The notes beneath the pieces were generated by a model. The model was not told the DNA's origin, did no database searches, and was given only the letters and a program-made list of their open reading frames with translations. The translations under genes and the position numbers were made by a program. DNA of 64,000 nt from the NCBI RefSeq assembly GCF_039655865.1, contig NZ_JBBYXL010000009.1, positions 62,001 to 126,000 on the forward strand, read 5' to 3'. How positions within the stretch are numbered: position 1 is the first letter of the stretch; each line of letters opens with the position of its first letter. This DNA comes from Prosthecobacter sp. SYSU 5D2. Its GTDB lineage: Bacteria; Verrucomicrobiota; Verrucomicrobiia; Verrucomicrobiales; Verrucomicrobiaceae. This document shows, piece after piece, positions 26,043 to 35,128 of the stretch.

Positions 26043-27989
26043 ATGGAACGCCGCCCCCCTAAAACCACCCCTTGGACCATTGACGACAGCGCCGACTTGT
26101 ACGGCATTCGCGAGTGGGGCCACGGTTACTTCGACATTTCCAACAAAGGCGAGGTCGTCGTTAACCTGAAAGATGGCAAGAAACCGAAGCCGGTTTCCCT
26201 CTCTGAAATCGTCAAGGGTCTGCGTGAGCGCGGCACCCAGCTCCCGGTGCTCATCCGTTTTGGCGATCTCCTCCGCTGGCGCATTGACGAGCTGAACGAA
26301 GGTTTCCACTCCGCCATCCGCGAGGGCAAGTATCAGGGCGTTTATCGCGGCGTTTATCCTATCAAGGTGAACCAGCAGCAGGAGGTCATTGAGGAGATCA
26401 CCCGCTATGGCCGCAAGTATCACTACGGCCTGGAAGCCGGCAGCAAACCGGAGCTTATCGCCGCTCTGGCTTACATGCATGACCCGGAGGCCTACATCGT
26501 CTGCAACGGCTACAAGGACGAGGAGTTCATTGACCTGGCCCTCAATGCCCAAAAGATGGGTCTGCAGGTGATCCTGGTTCTGGAAATGCCCAGCGAACTC
26601 GCCCTCATCCTGGAGCGTTCCAAGAAAATGGGCGTGCGTCCGACCCTTGGTGTCCGCTTCCGCCTCAGCGCGGAAAGCGCCGGCTACTGGAGCGGCTCAG
26701 GCGGGGACGCCAGCGTCTTCGGCCTGAACATCAGCCAGCTCATGGGCGTGGTGGACAGCCTGCGTGACCAGGGCATGCTGGACTGCCTGCGGATGCTTCA
26801 TTACCACCAGGGCTCTCAGATCCCCAACATCCGCGCCATCCGCCAGGCGGTGACGGAAGCCACCCGCGTCTATTGCGGCTTAGTCCATGAAGGTGCCCGC
26901 ATGGGCATCCTGGATCTCGGCGGCGGCCTGGCCATCAGCTATGACGGCCTCAAAGGCGCCTCATCCGCCTCCAGCAACTACGGCACCAAAGAATACTGTG
27001 CCGATGTCATTGAGGCCATCACCGAAGTGACCGCCGAGGCCGGTGTGCCGCACCCGGACATCATTACGGAATCCGGCCGCGCCGTGGTGGCCTACTACTC
27101 CGTCCTGGTCATCAACATCCTGGATGTGAACCGCTTCGAGCCTGGCCGTGGCAACATCGAGCTGAAGAAAGATGCGCCCCAGCCCCTTCACAACCTGGCC
27201 GAGCTGCGCGAAGAGTACAAAAAAGACACCAAAAAGCTCACCCGTGAGCGCGTGCAGGAAATCTACAACGACGCCGTCTATTACCGCGACAAGCTTCGCA
27301 GCGAGTTCAACTACGGCAAAGTGGCCCTGCGCGAGCGCTCCCAGGGCGAGGAAATGTACTGGGACATCATGACCTGGATCTCCGCCAATCTGGAAGCCGT
27401 CGGTCACGACGGCAGCCAGATGGAGCGCATGAGCACCGTCATGACGGACTATTATTACGGCAACTTCAGCGTCTTCCAGAGCCTGCCTGACCTTTGGGCC
27501 ATTGACCAGATCTTCCCGGTCATGCCCATCCACCGCCTCAAGGAAAAACCCACGCGCAATGCCGTCCTCTCGGACATCACCTGCGACAGCGATGGCAAAA
27601 TCGACAAATTCGCCCATAGCGGTGAAATCTGCGGCAGCCTGCCCCTGCATGATCCGGACTTTGAAAAAGGCGAGGACTACATGCTCGGCATCTTCCTCGT
27701 CGGCGCCTACCAGGAGACCCTGGGAGATCTGCATAATTTGTTAGGCGACACGAATGTCGTCAGCGTCAGCATCGAGAACGGCAAGCTCAAATACCGCCGT
27801 GAGCAGGAAGGCGACAGTGTCTCCGAGGTGCTCAGCTACGTGGAATACGATCCCAAAGATCTGTCCACCCGCTTCCGCAACCTCGCGGAAAGCGCCGTCG
27901 TCTCCAAGCGCATCTCGGCCGCCGAACGGCGCGAGATCATGGGTGCTTACGATGCAGGGCTCCGAGGCTATACCTATTTTGAAACGTAA
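26043..27989 (+). CDS. speA: Biosynthetic arginine decarboxylase
   Basis: This 648-residue cytoplasmic PLP enzyme converts arginine to agmatine, the first step of putrescine synthesis. The PLP-binding lysine lies in YRGVYPIKVNQQQEVIEEI. The alanine-racemase-like barrel shows GLEAGSKPELIAAL, YKDEEFIDLA and LGGGLAISYDG. The C-terminal region has ITCDSDGKIDKF and MLGIFLVGAYQETLGDLHNL. The length is typical of SpeA (about 630-660). An ABC ATPase with polyamine-transporter-like sequence lies downstream after a small lipoprotein gene. Confidence 0.97.
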   Translation: MERRPPKTTPWTIDDSADLYGIREWGHGYFDISNKGEVVVNLKDGKKPKPVSLSEIVKGLRERGTQLPVLIRFGDLLRWRIDELNEGFHSAIREGKYQGVYRGVYPIKVNQQQEVIEEITRYGRKYHYGLEAGSKPELIAALAYMHDPEAYIVCNGYKDEEFIDLALNAQKMGLQVILVLEMPSELALILERSKKMGVRPTLGVRFRLSAESAGYWSGSGGDASVFGLNISQLMGVVDSLRDQGMLDCLRMLHYHQGSQIPNIRAIRQAVTEATRVYCGLVHEGARMGILDLGGGLAISYDGLKGASSASSNYGTKEYCADVIEAITEVTAEAGVPHPDIITESGRAVVAYYSVLVINILDVNRFEPGRGNIELKKDAPQPLHNLAELREEYKKDTKKLTRERVQEIYNDAVYYRDKLRSEFNYGKVALRERSQGEEMYWDIMTWISANLEAVGHDGSQMERMSTVMTDYYYGNFSVFQSLPDLWAIDQIFPVMPIHRLKEKPTRNAVLSDITCDSDGKIDKFAHSGEICGSLPLHDPDFEKGEDYMLGIFLVGAYQETLGDLHNLLGDTNVVSVSIENGKLKYRREQEGDSVSEVLSYVEYDPKDLSTRFRNLAESAVVSKRISAAERREIMGAYDAGLRGYTYFET

Positions 27990-28006
27990 CCCCTGTTCTT
28001 CCTCGC

Positions 28007-28282
28007 ATGATGCGCTGCCTGCTCTCCCTGTCCTGCCTGTTTTCACTCCTTTCCTGCATCAGCTTCCCGGCTGCCGAGCGGGCCAGATATGAGCGTCAGA
28101 TGCAGGGAAACCGTACCGCCTCAGCTGCCACTGACAAGACTGAACCACTCCTGTTCGGCCTGCCCAAATTTGAAAGGACCGCCACAGACAGCACCGTTAA
28201 TCTGGAGAGCCCGGAGGTTGAGTCAGCCCCGGTCGTCAAATCAAAGAAGAACTTCAAAGATCCCTACTTCCGTCCAGATTGA
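28007..28282 (+). CDS. Small predicted lipoprotein
   Basis: This 91-residue protein has a lipoprotein signal (LLSLSCLFSLLSC, Cys at about residue 17) followed by a polar, probably disordered region ending KSKKNFKDPYFRPD. No domain was recognised. It begins 17 bp after speA and precedes the ABC ATPase gene by 59 bp, so it may be in the same transcript. Confidence 0.65.
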   Translation: MMRCLLSLSCLFSLLSCISFPAAERARYERQMQGNRTASAATDKTEPLLFGLPKFERTATDSTVNLESPEVESAPVVKSKKNFKDPYFRPD

Positions 28283-28341
28283 ACGGATTGCTGCGCTGGC
28301 GGCTTGCCGAGTCTGCCCCCCTGGCCTAGAAGAGTCGCCGT

Positions 28342-29421
28342 ATGGTTTCCATCTCCATCCGTGATCTCACGAAACGCTTCGGCGGCCAGACGGTTCTGGA
28401 CCGGGTGAATCTTGATATCGGCCAGGGCGAACTCTTCTTCCTGCTCGGTCCCAGCGGCTGTGGCAAGACCACCCTCCTGCGGCACCTGGCCGGCTTTTAC
28501 AAGCCCGATGCCGGACAGATCTTGTTTGACCAGGAGGATGTGACCCGCCTGCCTGCTCACAAGCGTGGTACGGCCATGATGTTCCAGAGCTATGCCCTGT
28601 GGCCTCATCTGAACGTGGCACAGAACGTGGCCTTTGGACTGGAGGAGCGCAAGCGTCCCCGACAGGAGATTGAGCAGAGGGTGGCGGAGGCGCTGGAGAT
28701 GGTCCAGCTCGGCGGTTTGGGGGCCAGACGCATTTCCCAGCTTTCCGGAGGGCAGCAGCAGCGTGTGGCCCTGGCGCGTGCACTCGTCGTGCGGCCGCGC
28801 TGCCTGCTGCTGGATGAGCCGCTGTCCAATCTGGATGCCAAACTGCGCCATGAGATGCGCACGGAGATCCGGCGTATTTGCAAGGAGTCCGGCCTCACGG
28901 CCATCTACGTTACCCATGACCGGGATGAGGCACTCAGCATGGCAGACCGCCTGGCCGTCATGGACGGGGGGCAGCTGGCCCAATTGGGCACTCCGGAGGA
29001 AGTCTATCGTCACCCTGCCTCCCGTATGGTGGCCGGCTTCATCGGGGAAAGCAATTTCATCCCCGGCATCGTACAAGCCCGCAGCAGCGATGGCGGGTAT
29101 GAGGTGCAAACAGCCTTCACCACGTTGCGGGCCCGCACCAGCAGCCCGGACTGGCAGCCGCAGCATGGGGAGAAGGTGCTGCTTTCCATCCGGCCAGAGG
29201 CTCTGACCTTTGGCCAGCTCCTGGATTCCCCCAACCACTTCCCAGGGCAGATCGCAGACACCACTTATCTGGGTTCCACGGCGCTCTACCTGCTGCGGAT
29301 GGCCGACGGCACGGAAATCAAAGTCAGCGAGTCCAATCCACGCCAGATCATGACCGCTTCCATGGCCCAAGTGAGAGCCATGGTCCAGGCGCAGGATGTG
29401 GTGATGCTCAAAGGAGAATGA
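28342..29421 (+). CDS. Orphan ABC transporter ATPase (PotA/UgpC/FbpC-like)
   Basis: This 359-residue protein has an ABC domain (LLGPSGCGKTTLLRHLAGF, Q-loop MMFQSYALWPHLNV, signature [16 protein letters not shown], Walker B CLLLDEPLSNLDAKLR, VTHDRDEALSMAD). A C-terminal TOBE-type regulatory region follows (EKVLLSIRPEALTF, YLGSTALYLLRMADGTEI). This fits importers for polyamines, iron or sugar phosphates. No permease or binding protein is adjacent, so its partners are elsewhere or it is shared. Proximity to speA makes polyamines a reasonable but unproven guess. Confidence 0.9.
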   Translation: MVSISIRDLTKRFGGQTVLDRVNLDIGQGELFFLLGPSGCGKTTLLRHLAGFYKPDAGQILFDQEDVTRLPAHKRGTAMMFQSYALWPHLNVAQNVAFGLEERKRPRQEIEQRVAEALEMVQLGGLGARRISQLSGGQQQRVALARALVVRPRCLLLDEPLSNLDAKLRHEMRTEIRRICKESGLTAIYVTHDRDEALSMADRLAVMDGGQLAQLGTPEEVYRHPASRMVAGFIGESNFIPGIVQARSSDGGYEVQTAFTTLRARTSSPDWQPQHGEKVLLSIRPEALTFGQLLDSPNHFPGQIADTTYLGSTALYLLRMADGTEIKVSESNPRQIMTASMAQVRAMVQAQDVVMLKGE

Positions 29422-29535
29422 CCGCAGGGGTTCGAGTGCGAGCATTATCTGCCCCTTTGCCTACGTTATCATGCGGTGTTACTGAGTCCTGGCTGGATAT
29501 TCCGGTTCCATCAGGCAGTTAGTTGCCCCCCGCTC

Positions 29536-32217
29536 ATGAAAGAACGTTATCATATCATCTCCACACTCGCCACTGGCGGCAGCGGCAGCATTCTGCATGC
29601 CTGGGACAATGCGCAAAGTCGGGATGTCGCCATCAAGCGCCTCAACGGTGGCGCAGTGATGAAAGACTTCCTCCTGCGCGAAGCCCGCTCCCTTTACGCC
29701 CTTCGCCATCCCAACATCGTCACCATCCATGAATATGACAGTGATGAAGAAGGCGCCTACATGGTCATGGAGATGATCAAGGGCGAGTCCCTGGAAAAAC
29801 AGGTGACCTCCCACGGACCGCTCTCCATCCCCGACTTCCGGTTACTCGTCATGAAGACCCTGGATGCAATCACGGCAGCCCATGAGGTGGGCATCATCCA
29901 CCGGGATCTGAAGCCTGAAAACATCATGCTGCCGTGGAACCAGCACAGCCAGTTTGAGGTAAAGCTCATTGATTTCGGCCTGTCCCAGCAGCTTCCGCCC
30001 CAGGGCGGACAGCAGGATTCCATGATCGGCTCCATCCACTTCATGGCCCCAGAGCAGTTTGGCAGCGGTCATGTGGATGTGCGCACCGACCTCTATGCCC
30101 TCGGCTGCATCTATTACTTTGCCCTCACGGGCAAATATCCCTTTCCGGGGGAGCAAAGGCATCAGGTCATCACCGCGCATCTGTATCCGCCCAAAGAACC
30201 GCTGGGAGAGCTGCGCCCGGATCTCAGTGACGGGCTCTGTGCCTGGGTAGAACAACTGATGAGCATCCAGCCTGCTTATCGTGCCGCCAATGCGACAGAT
30301 GCCCTCGCCGCCTTCCGCCGCCTGGGGACCCAGTTGCAGATTCAGACCGCCAGCGGTGTGGAGGAGCCGGCCTATATGATTTTGGAAGAGGAGGAACTGC
30401 CTGCGGCACTGGTGGTGGAGGAGGCTGAAGAAGAGGCCCATGTCCTGGAGGCTGCACCCGATGAGGAGGAACCTGAGCATGCCGCCCTGATCGAAGCTGA
30501 TGCACAAACAGAAGCCGAAGGAGATATGGCATCTGAAGCTGCGCCAGAACCAGAAATTGAACCGGAACCGGAGTCGCCGCCCACCCCCGCCTATGTATCG
30601 GAAGAAGAAGACTATGTCCCAGCCGCACCCGTTCATGCGCCCGCGCTGAGTGCCGCCCCCGTGGCTCCGCTGGCACCCCCCCAGGCCTACCATGAAACCC
30701 ACTCATCAGAGGATCTCCCAAGCTCCCGCCGGATGCCTGCGACACCTGGAAAAGGCAAGCCAAAGCGCCGGGCCAACCTGCAACTCATCATCACCGCCTT
30801 TGTCGTCATCCTGATCGCCCAGTTCGCCCTCGTCAGTTACTTCAAATATGCTGGTCGTGAATCCCGCGAACAGCGGCTGGTCGAGCTCAGCGAAAGCGAG
30901 CAGGCGGTCGGCTCCGATGTGGATGTGCGCATGCTGCTGGACTTCCTGGCCGACCCCACCCACCAGGAGCCTGCAGCCAGGGCCCTGTCCAAGCTGCAGG
31001 GCGGCTCTTACATCAATGAAATCCTCAACGCGCATCTGGAAAAGGTGAAAAGCTATCCGGTCAGCGCCCGGCTGGTCCAGGTCATCGGCCAGCGGCGCAG
31101 TGCAGGCGCCTTTGACACCCTGCTGGAGCTGGCAAGTGACAAGCGGGGAGATGTGCGCCAGGCCGCCTGGACCGCGCTGGGCCGCATCACCCCCGCAGAT
31201 AAGATGCCCCAGGTGCTGAACCTCCTGGGCAGCAGCAACAAACGGGATCACGAATACATCGAGAAGGCTCTCATCACCGCCATTGAATCCTCCATGGACC
31301 GCCCGGCGGCCACCCAGCATACCTTGCAGGCCTTCCGCAGGGCTACTGACCGCGCCGAAACCCGCACCCTGCTCTTCAATGTCCTCACCCGTGTCGGCGG
31401 GGATGAGACCCTGGCCATCGTCAGTGAGGCCATCTCAGATCCATCTGCCAAGATCCGCCTCGCGGCCATCATGATCCTGGCAGAATACCCTACCCACGAA
31501 CCCCTCGCCGCCATCACTGCCCGCTTCCCGGATGAAACGGATGAAGAATGCCGCGTTTACCTCCTGCTGGCTGCGCGTGAGCTCATCAGCAAACCCGGCC
31601 CCAGCTCCCAGCAGCAGCTCTTTGTCCATGGCCAGAGCCTCTATGCGAATGCCAAAGGCGATGTCGAAAAGCGCTACATTCTTAGCGTGCTAAGCCGGAC
31701 CATTGCCCCCGGCACCGCCACCTTTTTTGAAGAATTCGCCAAGAGTTCAGATGCCGCATTGAAGGGCGAGGCCCGCAGCCTGGCCAAGGCCTTCCGCGAC
31801 AAGCTCGAGCAGGTCATCTCCATCCCCCCCGGTGGCAGCGCCACCCTCCCTGCCGACAAGGCCGACTACCGCCTGGGCGGCACTCTCATCCAGGAAGAAG
31901 GCGCGCTCATCAACTGGACCCAGGAGGGCGACTGGGCCTCCTGGCTGGTGGAAGTACCCGCCAACGGTGAATACGAGATCGCCCTCTATCAATCCCACAC
32001 CAATGACCAGCTCGGCACCTATGAGATCCTGCTGGCCGGCCAGACCCTGCTGACCTCCGTCGTGAAGACCGACAGTGCCAACGATTTCAAAGGCTTCGTC
32101 GTGGGCAGCATCAAAGTCCAGGAAGCCGGCATCTACCGCCTGCGCGTTCGCGCCAAGACCCTTCCCGCAGAAGGGGAGCTGTTCCGCGTGCAGCGTCTGG
32201 TGGTAAAGGCTTTGTAA
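29536..32217 (+). CDS. Transmembrane Ser/Thr protein kinase with extracytoplasmic HEAT repeats and jelly-roll domain
   Basis: This is an 893-residue protein. The kinase domain is at about 5-265: glycine loop TLATGGSGSILHAWD, VAIKRL (Lys34), HRDLKPEN (Asp124), DFG (Asp146), MAPEQF, DLYALGCIYYFALTGKYPF. An acidic Glu/Ala/Pro linker covers about 285-395. One transmembrane helix is at 415-436 (LIITAFVVILIAQFALVSYF). HEAT-like repeats follow at about 460-740 (RGDVRQAAWTALGRI, SAKIRLAAIMILAEY). The C-terminus (about 765-893) is a beta-rich carbohydrate-binding-like domain (INWTQEGDWASWLVEVPANG, YEIALYQSHTND). It probably senses an envelope or extracellular signal and phosphorylates cytoplasmic targets. 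The start at 29536 puts the kinase fold at the N-terminus. Confidence 0.93.
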   Translation: MKERYHIISTLATGGSGSILHAWDNAQSRDVAIKRLNGGAVMKDFLLREARSLYALRHPNIVTIHEYDSDEEGAYMVMEMIKGESLEKQVTSHGPLSIPDFRLLVMKTLDAITAAHEVGIIHRDLKPENIMLPWNQHSQFEVKLIDFGLSQQLPPQGGQQDSMIGSIHFMAPEQFGSGHVDVRTDLYALGCIYYFALTGKYPFPGEQRHQVITAHLYPPKEPLGELRPDLSDGLCAWVEQLMSIQPAYRAANATDALAAFRRLGTQLQIQTASGVEEPAYMILEEEELPAALVVEEAEEEAHVLEAAPDEEEPEHAALIEADAQTEAEGDMASEAAPEPEIEPEPESPPTPAYVSEEEDYVPAAPVHAPALSAAPVAPLAPPQAYHETHSSEDLPSSRRMPATPGKGKPKRRANLQLIITAFVVILIAQFALVSYFKYAGRESREQRLVELSESEQAVGSDVDVRMLLDFLADPTHQEPAARALSKLQGGSYINEILNAHLEKVKSYPVSARLVQVIGQRRSAGAFDTLLELASDKRGDVRQAAWTALGRITPADKMPQVLNLLGSSNKRDHEYIEKALITAIESSMDRPAATQHTLQAFRRATDRAETRTLLFNVLTRVGGDETLAIVSEAISDPSAKIRLAAIMILAEYPTHEPLAAITARFPDETDEECRVYLLLAARELISKPGPSSQQQLFVHGQSLYANAKGDVEKRYILSVLSRTIAPGTATFFEEFAKSSDAALKGEARSLAKAFRDKLEQVISIPPGGSATLPADKADYRLGGTLIQEEGALINWTQEGDWASWLVEVPANGEYEIALYQSHTNDQLGTYEILLAGQTLLTSVVKTDSANDFKGFVVGSIKVQEAGIYRLRVRAKTLPAEGELFRVQRLVVKAL

Positions 32218-32282
32218 GCCCCGCCTGGAGTCACTCAGGTTCAAATATGTTTGGCCCTCCACGCGGAATAACAAAAAGCTCC

Positions 32283-33161
32283 TCAAACACCCTCCAGCCC
32301 GCGCAGTTTGTCCGGATTCCGCACGGCATAGATGGCCTGGATGCGTCCCGCCTCCACATCAATGGTTAGCGCGGTGACCAGGCGGCCGCCTTCATGGATA
32401 AGGATGCCCGGTGCGCCATTGAACCGGCACGGAACCAGTCTGCGGCCTTCATGCGCCTGCGGACGATGATGCATCACCCCGACAAGGAACCGCGCCACGG
32501 CATCCACCCCACGCATGATATCCGGCAGGGCAGAGACTTTGCCGCCGCCGTCCGAGCGCATTTCCACAGACTCCGCCAGCAGTGACTTGAGCTCCTGCAA
32601 CTCCCCCGCATAAGCCGCTTTCAGAAAGGCCTCCAGCAGCCGCTGATGATCCTCCACCCTGGTCTCAAACCTAGGCCGCGCCGCCTGCACAGCGGCCCGC
32701 GCACGCGAGGCCAGCTTGCGGCAGGCCGGTCCGGACTTGCCCAGGATCACCGCGATCTCATCAAACTCGTGGCCAAACACATCGTGCAGCAAAAAAGCCG
32801 CACGCTCCGCAGGCGAAAGCTTTTCCAGCGCCAGCATCAGCGCCATGGAGACGGATTCATCCACGCCTGCGGCCACCGGACCACCGTCTTCTGTAGTCTC
32901 ATGAAAAGGCTCCGGCAGCCACACACCGCAGTAGCTCTCCCGCCGCCGCCTGGCGGACTTCAGCACATCCAGCGCCTGCCGGCTGCAGGCTGTCACCAGC
33001 CAGGCACGGGCATCCCGCACCTTTGCGAGCTCCGCCCGGCTCCATTTCACCCAGGTGTCCTGCACTACATCCTGCGCCTCCGCCAGCACGCCCGTCATGC
33101 GGTAGGCGATCCCCAACAGCAGGCTGCGGTGCTGCTCAAAAAGGCGGGCTTGTTCTTCCAT
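32283..33161 (-). CDS. ECF41-family RNA polymerase sigma factor with fused SnoaL-like domain
   Basis: This 292-residue sigma factor has region 2 (LLLGIAYRMTGVLAEAQDVVQDTWVKW), region 4 (LSPAERAAFLLHDVFGHEFDEIAVILGKS) and a C-terminal SnoaL-like domain from about 170. The family marks of ECF41 are present: WLPEP between regions 2 and 4, DGGGKV in the SnoaL domain, and NPDKL near the C-terminus. In ECF41 the SnoaL domain, not a separate anti-sigma factor, controls activity. A GTG nine bases upstream (33170) overlaps the azoreductase stop and is an alternative start; I prefer the ATG at 33161. A matching promoter lies upstream of the operon. Confidence 0.93.
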   Translation of the reverse strand: MEEQARLFEQHRSLLLGIAYRMTGVLAEAQDVVQDTWVKWSRAELAKVRDARAWLVTACSRQALDVLKSARRRRESYCGVWLPEPFHETTEDGGPVAAGVDESVSMALMLALEKLSPAERAAFLLHDVFGHEFDEIAVILGKSGPACRKLASRARAAVQAARPRFETRVEDHQRLLEAFLKAAYAGELQELKSLLAESVEMRSDGGGKVSALPDIMRGVDAVARFLVGVMHHRPQAHEGRRLVPCRFNGAPGILIHEGGRLVTALTIDVEAGRIQAIYAVRNPDKLRGLEGV

Positions 33162-33166
33162 CGGTC

Positions 33167-34192
33167 TCACTGGCTGTTGTTTGACATCAGAACGGCAAAA
33201 CGCCAGCCGTCTTCGGTTTTGCGGAGTACATGCGTGTATTTCCGCCGGGCCTGGTAATGCCCCGTTTCCGCCCCTCCCGCCTCCACCCCGGACTCCTGGC
33301 TGCCCGTCTCGACCGCCAGTACACCATCCCGCTCGATCCTCAGCGGATTCTGCTGCAAGGTAATAAATCGCGTCCCTGCCAGCAGGTCCGTCTCGCAGCG
33401 CAGAAAGGCCTCTCTTCCCGTCACCATTTCCCGCCCTTGCAGCATCAGCACAATGTCATCCGTCACCAGCCTGGCATAAGCCGCCGCATCCCCCTTTAAA
33501 ATCGCCCGCACCTGCCCCTCCCGCAGCGCCGCGATCTCCGCCCGGTCCTGCGCCGTGAACAGGCCGCGCCATTCGATGCCGTCCGCCGGCGGCCCAGGCT
33601 GGAACCACACCTCCACGTCCGCCCAGGCCCGTGTCATCGCCTGCTCCAGTTGCACCGGCCCCAGCATCGTGCCCTCCAGCGCCGTCCACTGCACACGGTC
33701 AAACCCCAGGATGCGAAAAACCGAATGCAGCAGCGGCCCCTGAAAGTCCGGCCACAGCGGCCCCACCCCTCCTCGTGCTGTGAGGATCCACGCAGACTTT
33801 CCGCTCAGGAGCCCGTGAAAGCCCTTCTCATCCATCGTGAAAGTCCGCCCCGCACGGATGACATGGTCCGCCCACGCCTTCAGCGCCGAGGGCGTGCCAA
33901 AATTATAAACTGGCGTGCTCACCAGCACCTCATCCGCAGACTCCAGCTCCGAGATCAGCTCCTCCGACAGCGCCATCGAAGACACCGTCTCCCCATCCGC
34001 CACCAGCTGCCCCATGAACGCAGCCAGCGTGACCGCATTCAGATGCGGCACCGGCTCCCGCGCCAGATCCCGCCGCATTACACGGCCCTCCGGATGCGCC
34101 TCCAGCCAGCGTTTTTCAAAATGATCCCCCAAAGCCCGCGAGTGCGATCCTTCAGCCCTGATGCTTGCGTCAATTCTCAACAGTGTTCTCAT
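33167..34192 (-). CDS. FMN-dependent NADH-azoreductase fused to a SnoaL-like domain
   Basis: In this 341-residue protein, residues 1-~205 are an AzoR-type flavodoxin fold: RIDASIRAEGSHSRALGDHF, MALSEELISELESADEVLVS, TPVYNFGTPSALKAWADHVI, RTFTMDEKGFHGLLSGKSAWILTARGG-like segments. Residues about 215-341 form an NTF2/SnoaL-like domain (RAEIAALREGQVRAILKGDA, RKYTHVLRKTEDGWRFAVLM). AzoR reduces quinones and azo compounds with NADH. ECF41 sigma factors are usually encoded beside a target oxidoreductase or similar protein, which fits this pair. The fusion of SnoaL to the reductase, next to a sigma factor that also carries one, is unusual. An ECF41-type promoter lies directly upstream. Confidence 0.88.
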   Translation of the reverse strand: MRTLLRIDASIRAEGSHSRALGDHFEKRWLEAHPEGRVMRRDLAREPVPHLNAVTLAAFMGQLVADGETVSSMALSEELISELESADEVLVSTPVYNFGTPSALKAWADHVIRAGRTFTMDEKGFHGLLSGKSAWILTARGGVGPLWPDFQGPLLHSVFRILGFDRVQWTALEGTMLGPVQLEQAMTRAWADVEVWFQPGPPADGIEWRGLFTAQDRAEIAALREGQVRAILKGDAAAYARLVTDDIVLMLQGREMVTGREAFLRCETDLLAGTRFITLQQNPLRIERDGVLAVETGSQESGVEAGGAETGHYQARRKYTHVLRKTEDGWRFAVLMSNNSQ

Positions 34193-34202
34193 GCACCCCC
34201 CT

Positions 34203-34229
34203 GACGAGACAGGCCCCCGATGTGTGACA
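34203..34229 (-). promoter_or_regulatory. ECF41-type promoter
   Basis: On the minus strand, TGTCACA (34229-34223) and CGTC (34206-34203) are separated by 16 bp. This matches the conserved promoter elements reported for ECF41 sigma factors. It lies 10 bp before the azoreductase-SnoaL start codon, which suggests autoregulation of the azoreductase/ECF41 operon and a nearly leaderless message. Confidence 0.7.
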
Positions 34230-34424
34230 GGATTTATTTTTCCGCCTGCCCGAAGGTGAGAAAGTGAAAATTGTCCAGCCCCATGGCAGACGCATCAAGA
34301 TGAGATCCGGGCAGGAAGAGACAAACTTCACCGTGCACATGCCACACTAAGCTATCGTGACAGGATTCCCGCTGACCACTGATCTGACAGCTGATCTCTA
34401 CTGCTTACAGTTTCATCATGTGCC

Positions 34425-35018
34425 TTAGCCCCGCAGGGTGCGGGGGACGAAGGCCCACTGCATGCCGGCCGCCTCGGCGGCGACGATGCCGGCCTGGCCG
34501 TCTTCCAGCACCAGACATTCCTTCGGGTCCACGCCCATCTTTTCAGCGGCCAGCAGGAACATGTCCGGCGCGGGTTTGCCACGCTTCACATACGCCGGGG
34601 TGACAATGGTAGGAAAGAGATGCAGAAGACCGCTGGCTGCCAGGCAGCCGCGCACGATGATCTCCTCGCTGCCGGAGGCGACGGCCATGGGGAATTTTCC
34701 CTCCAGGGAGCGGGCGAAGTCGGCCACCGGCTTGATGGCCTCCATCTGCGGGATGATTTTCAGGAACATCTCCACCTTGGATTCCGCCACGGCATCGGGA
34801 TCCACCGTGCTGCCGTGCAGGGCATTCAGTTCGATGACCACATCCTGCTCACGCACACCGGCACGCGCATAAAAAAACTCTTCGGTGAACTCAAAGGGCG
34901 CGTTGTGCAGTTTCAGTGACGCCAGCCAGGCTTCATAATGCCGGGGCATGGAATCCACCAGGGTGCCGTCGCAGTCAAAGATGTAGGCTTGAAAGGGATA
35001 GTCAGGAATCTCGAGCAT
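34425..35018 (-). CDS. HAD-superfamily phosphatase/phosphoglucomutase-like protein
   Basis: This 197-residue cytoplasmic protein has HAD motif I IFDCDGTLVDSMPRHYEAW, motif II at MAVASGS, motif III Lys in KRGKPAPDMFLLAAEKMG and motif IV VLEDGQAGIVAAEAAGM. The helical cap (about 20-85) is of the beta-phosphoglucomutase/GS1 type. Most such proteins are sugar-phosphate phosphatases or mutases; the substrate is not deducible. TTAACCTC, shared with other promoter candidates, occurs about 50 bp upstream. Confidence 0.9.
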   Translation of the reverse strand: MLEIPDYPFQAYIFDCDGTLVDSMPRHYEAWLASLKLHNAPFEFTEEFFYARAGVREQDVVIELNALHGSTVDPDAVAESKVEMFLKIIPQMEAIKPVADFARSLEGKFPMAVASGSEEIIVRGCLAASGLLHLFPTIVTPAYVKRGKPAPDMFLLAAEKMGVDPKECLVLEDGQAGIVAAEAAGMQWAFVPRTLRG

Positions 35019-35066
35019 GAGTTGGAGAAATCCATTTTACCCCCAGATGGCAGAATGTCGAACGCC

Positions 35067-35074
35067 GAGGTTAA
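35067..35074 (-). promoter_or_regulatory. TTAACCTC motif upstream of the HAD gene
   Basis: The minus strand reads CCTTAACCTC about 50 bp before the HAD start codon, the same octamer seen at 39913, 46648 and upstream of parB. No good TTGACG-like -35 is found 16-18 bp before it, so this is the weakest of the four. Confidence 0.3.
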
Positions 35075-35128
35075 GGGAAGAGAATCCGCGAAAAGCCATC
35101 CGCCCCAGACATTCAGTTCACTTGACTG

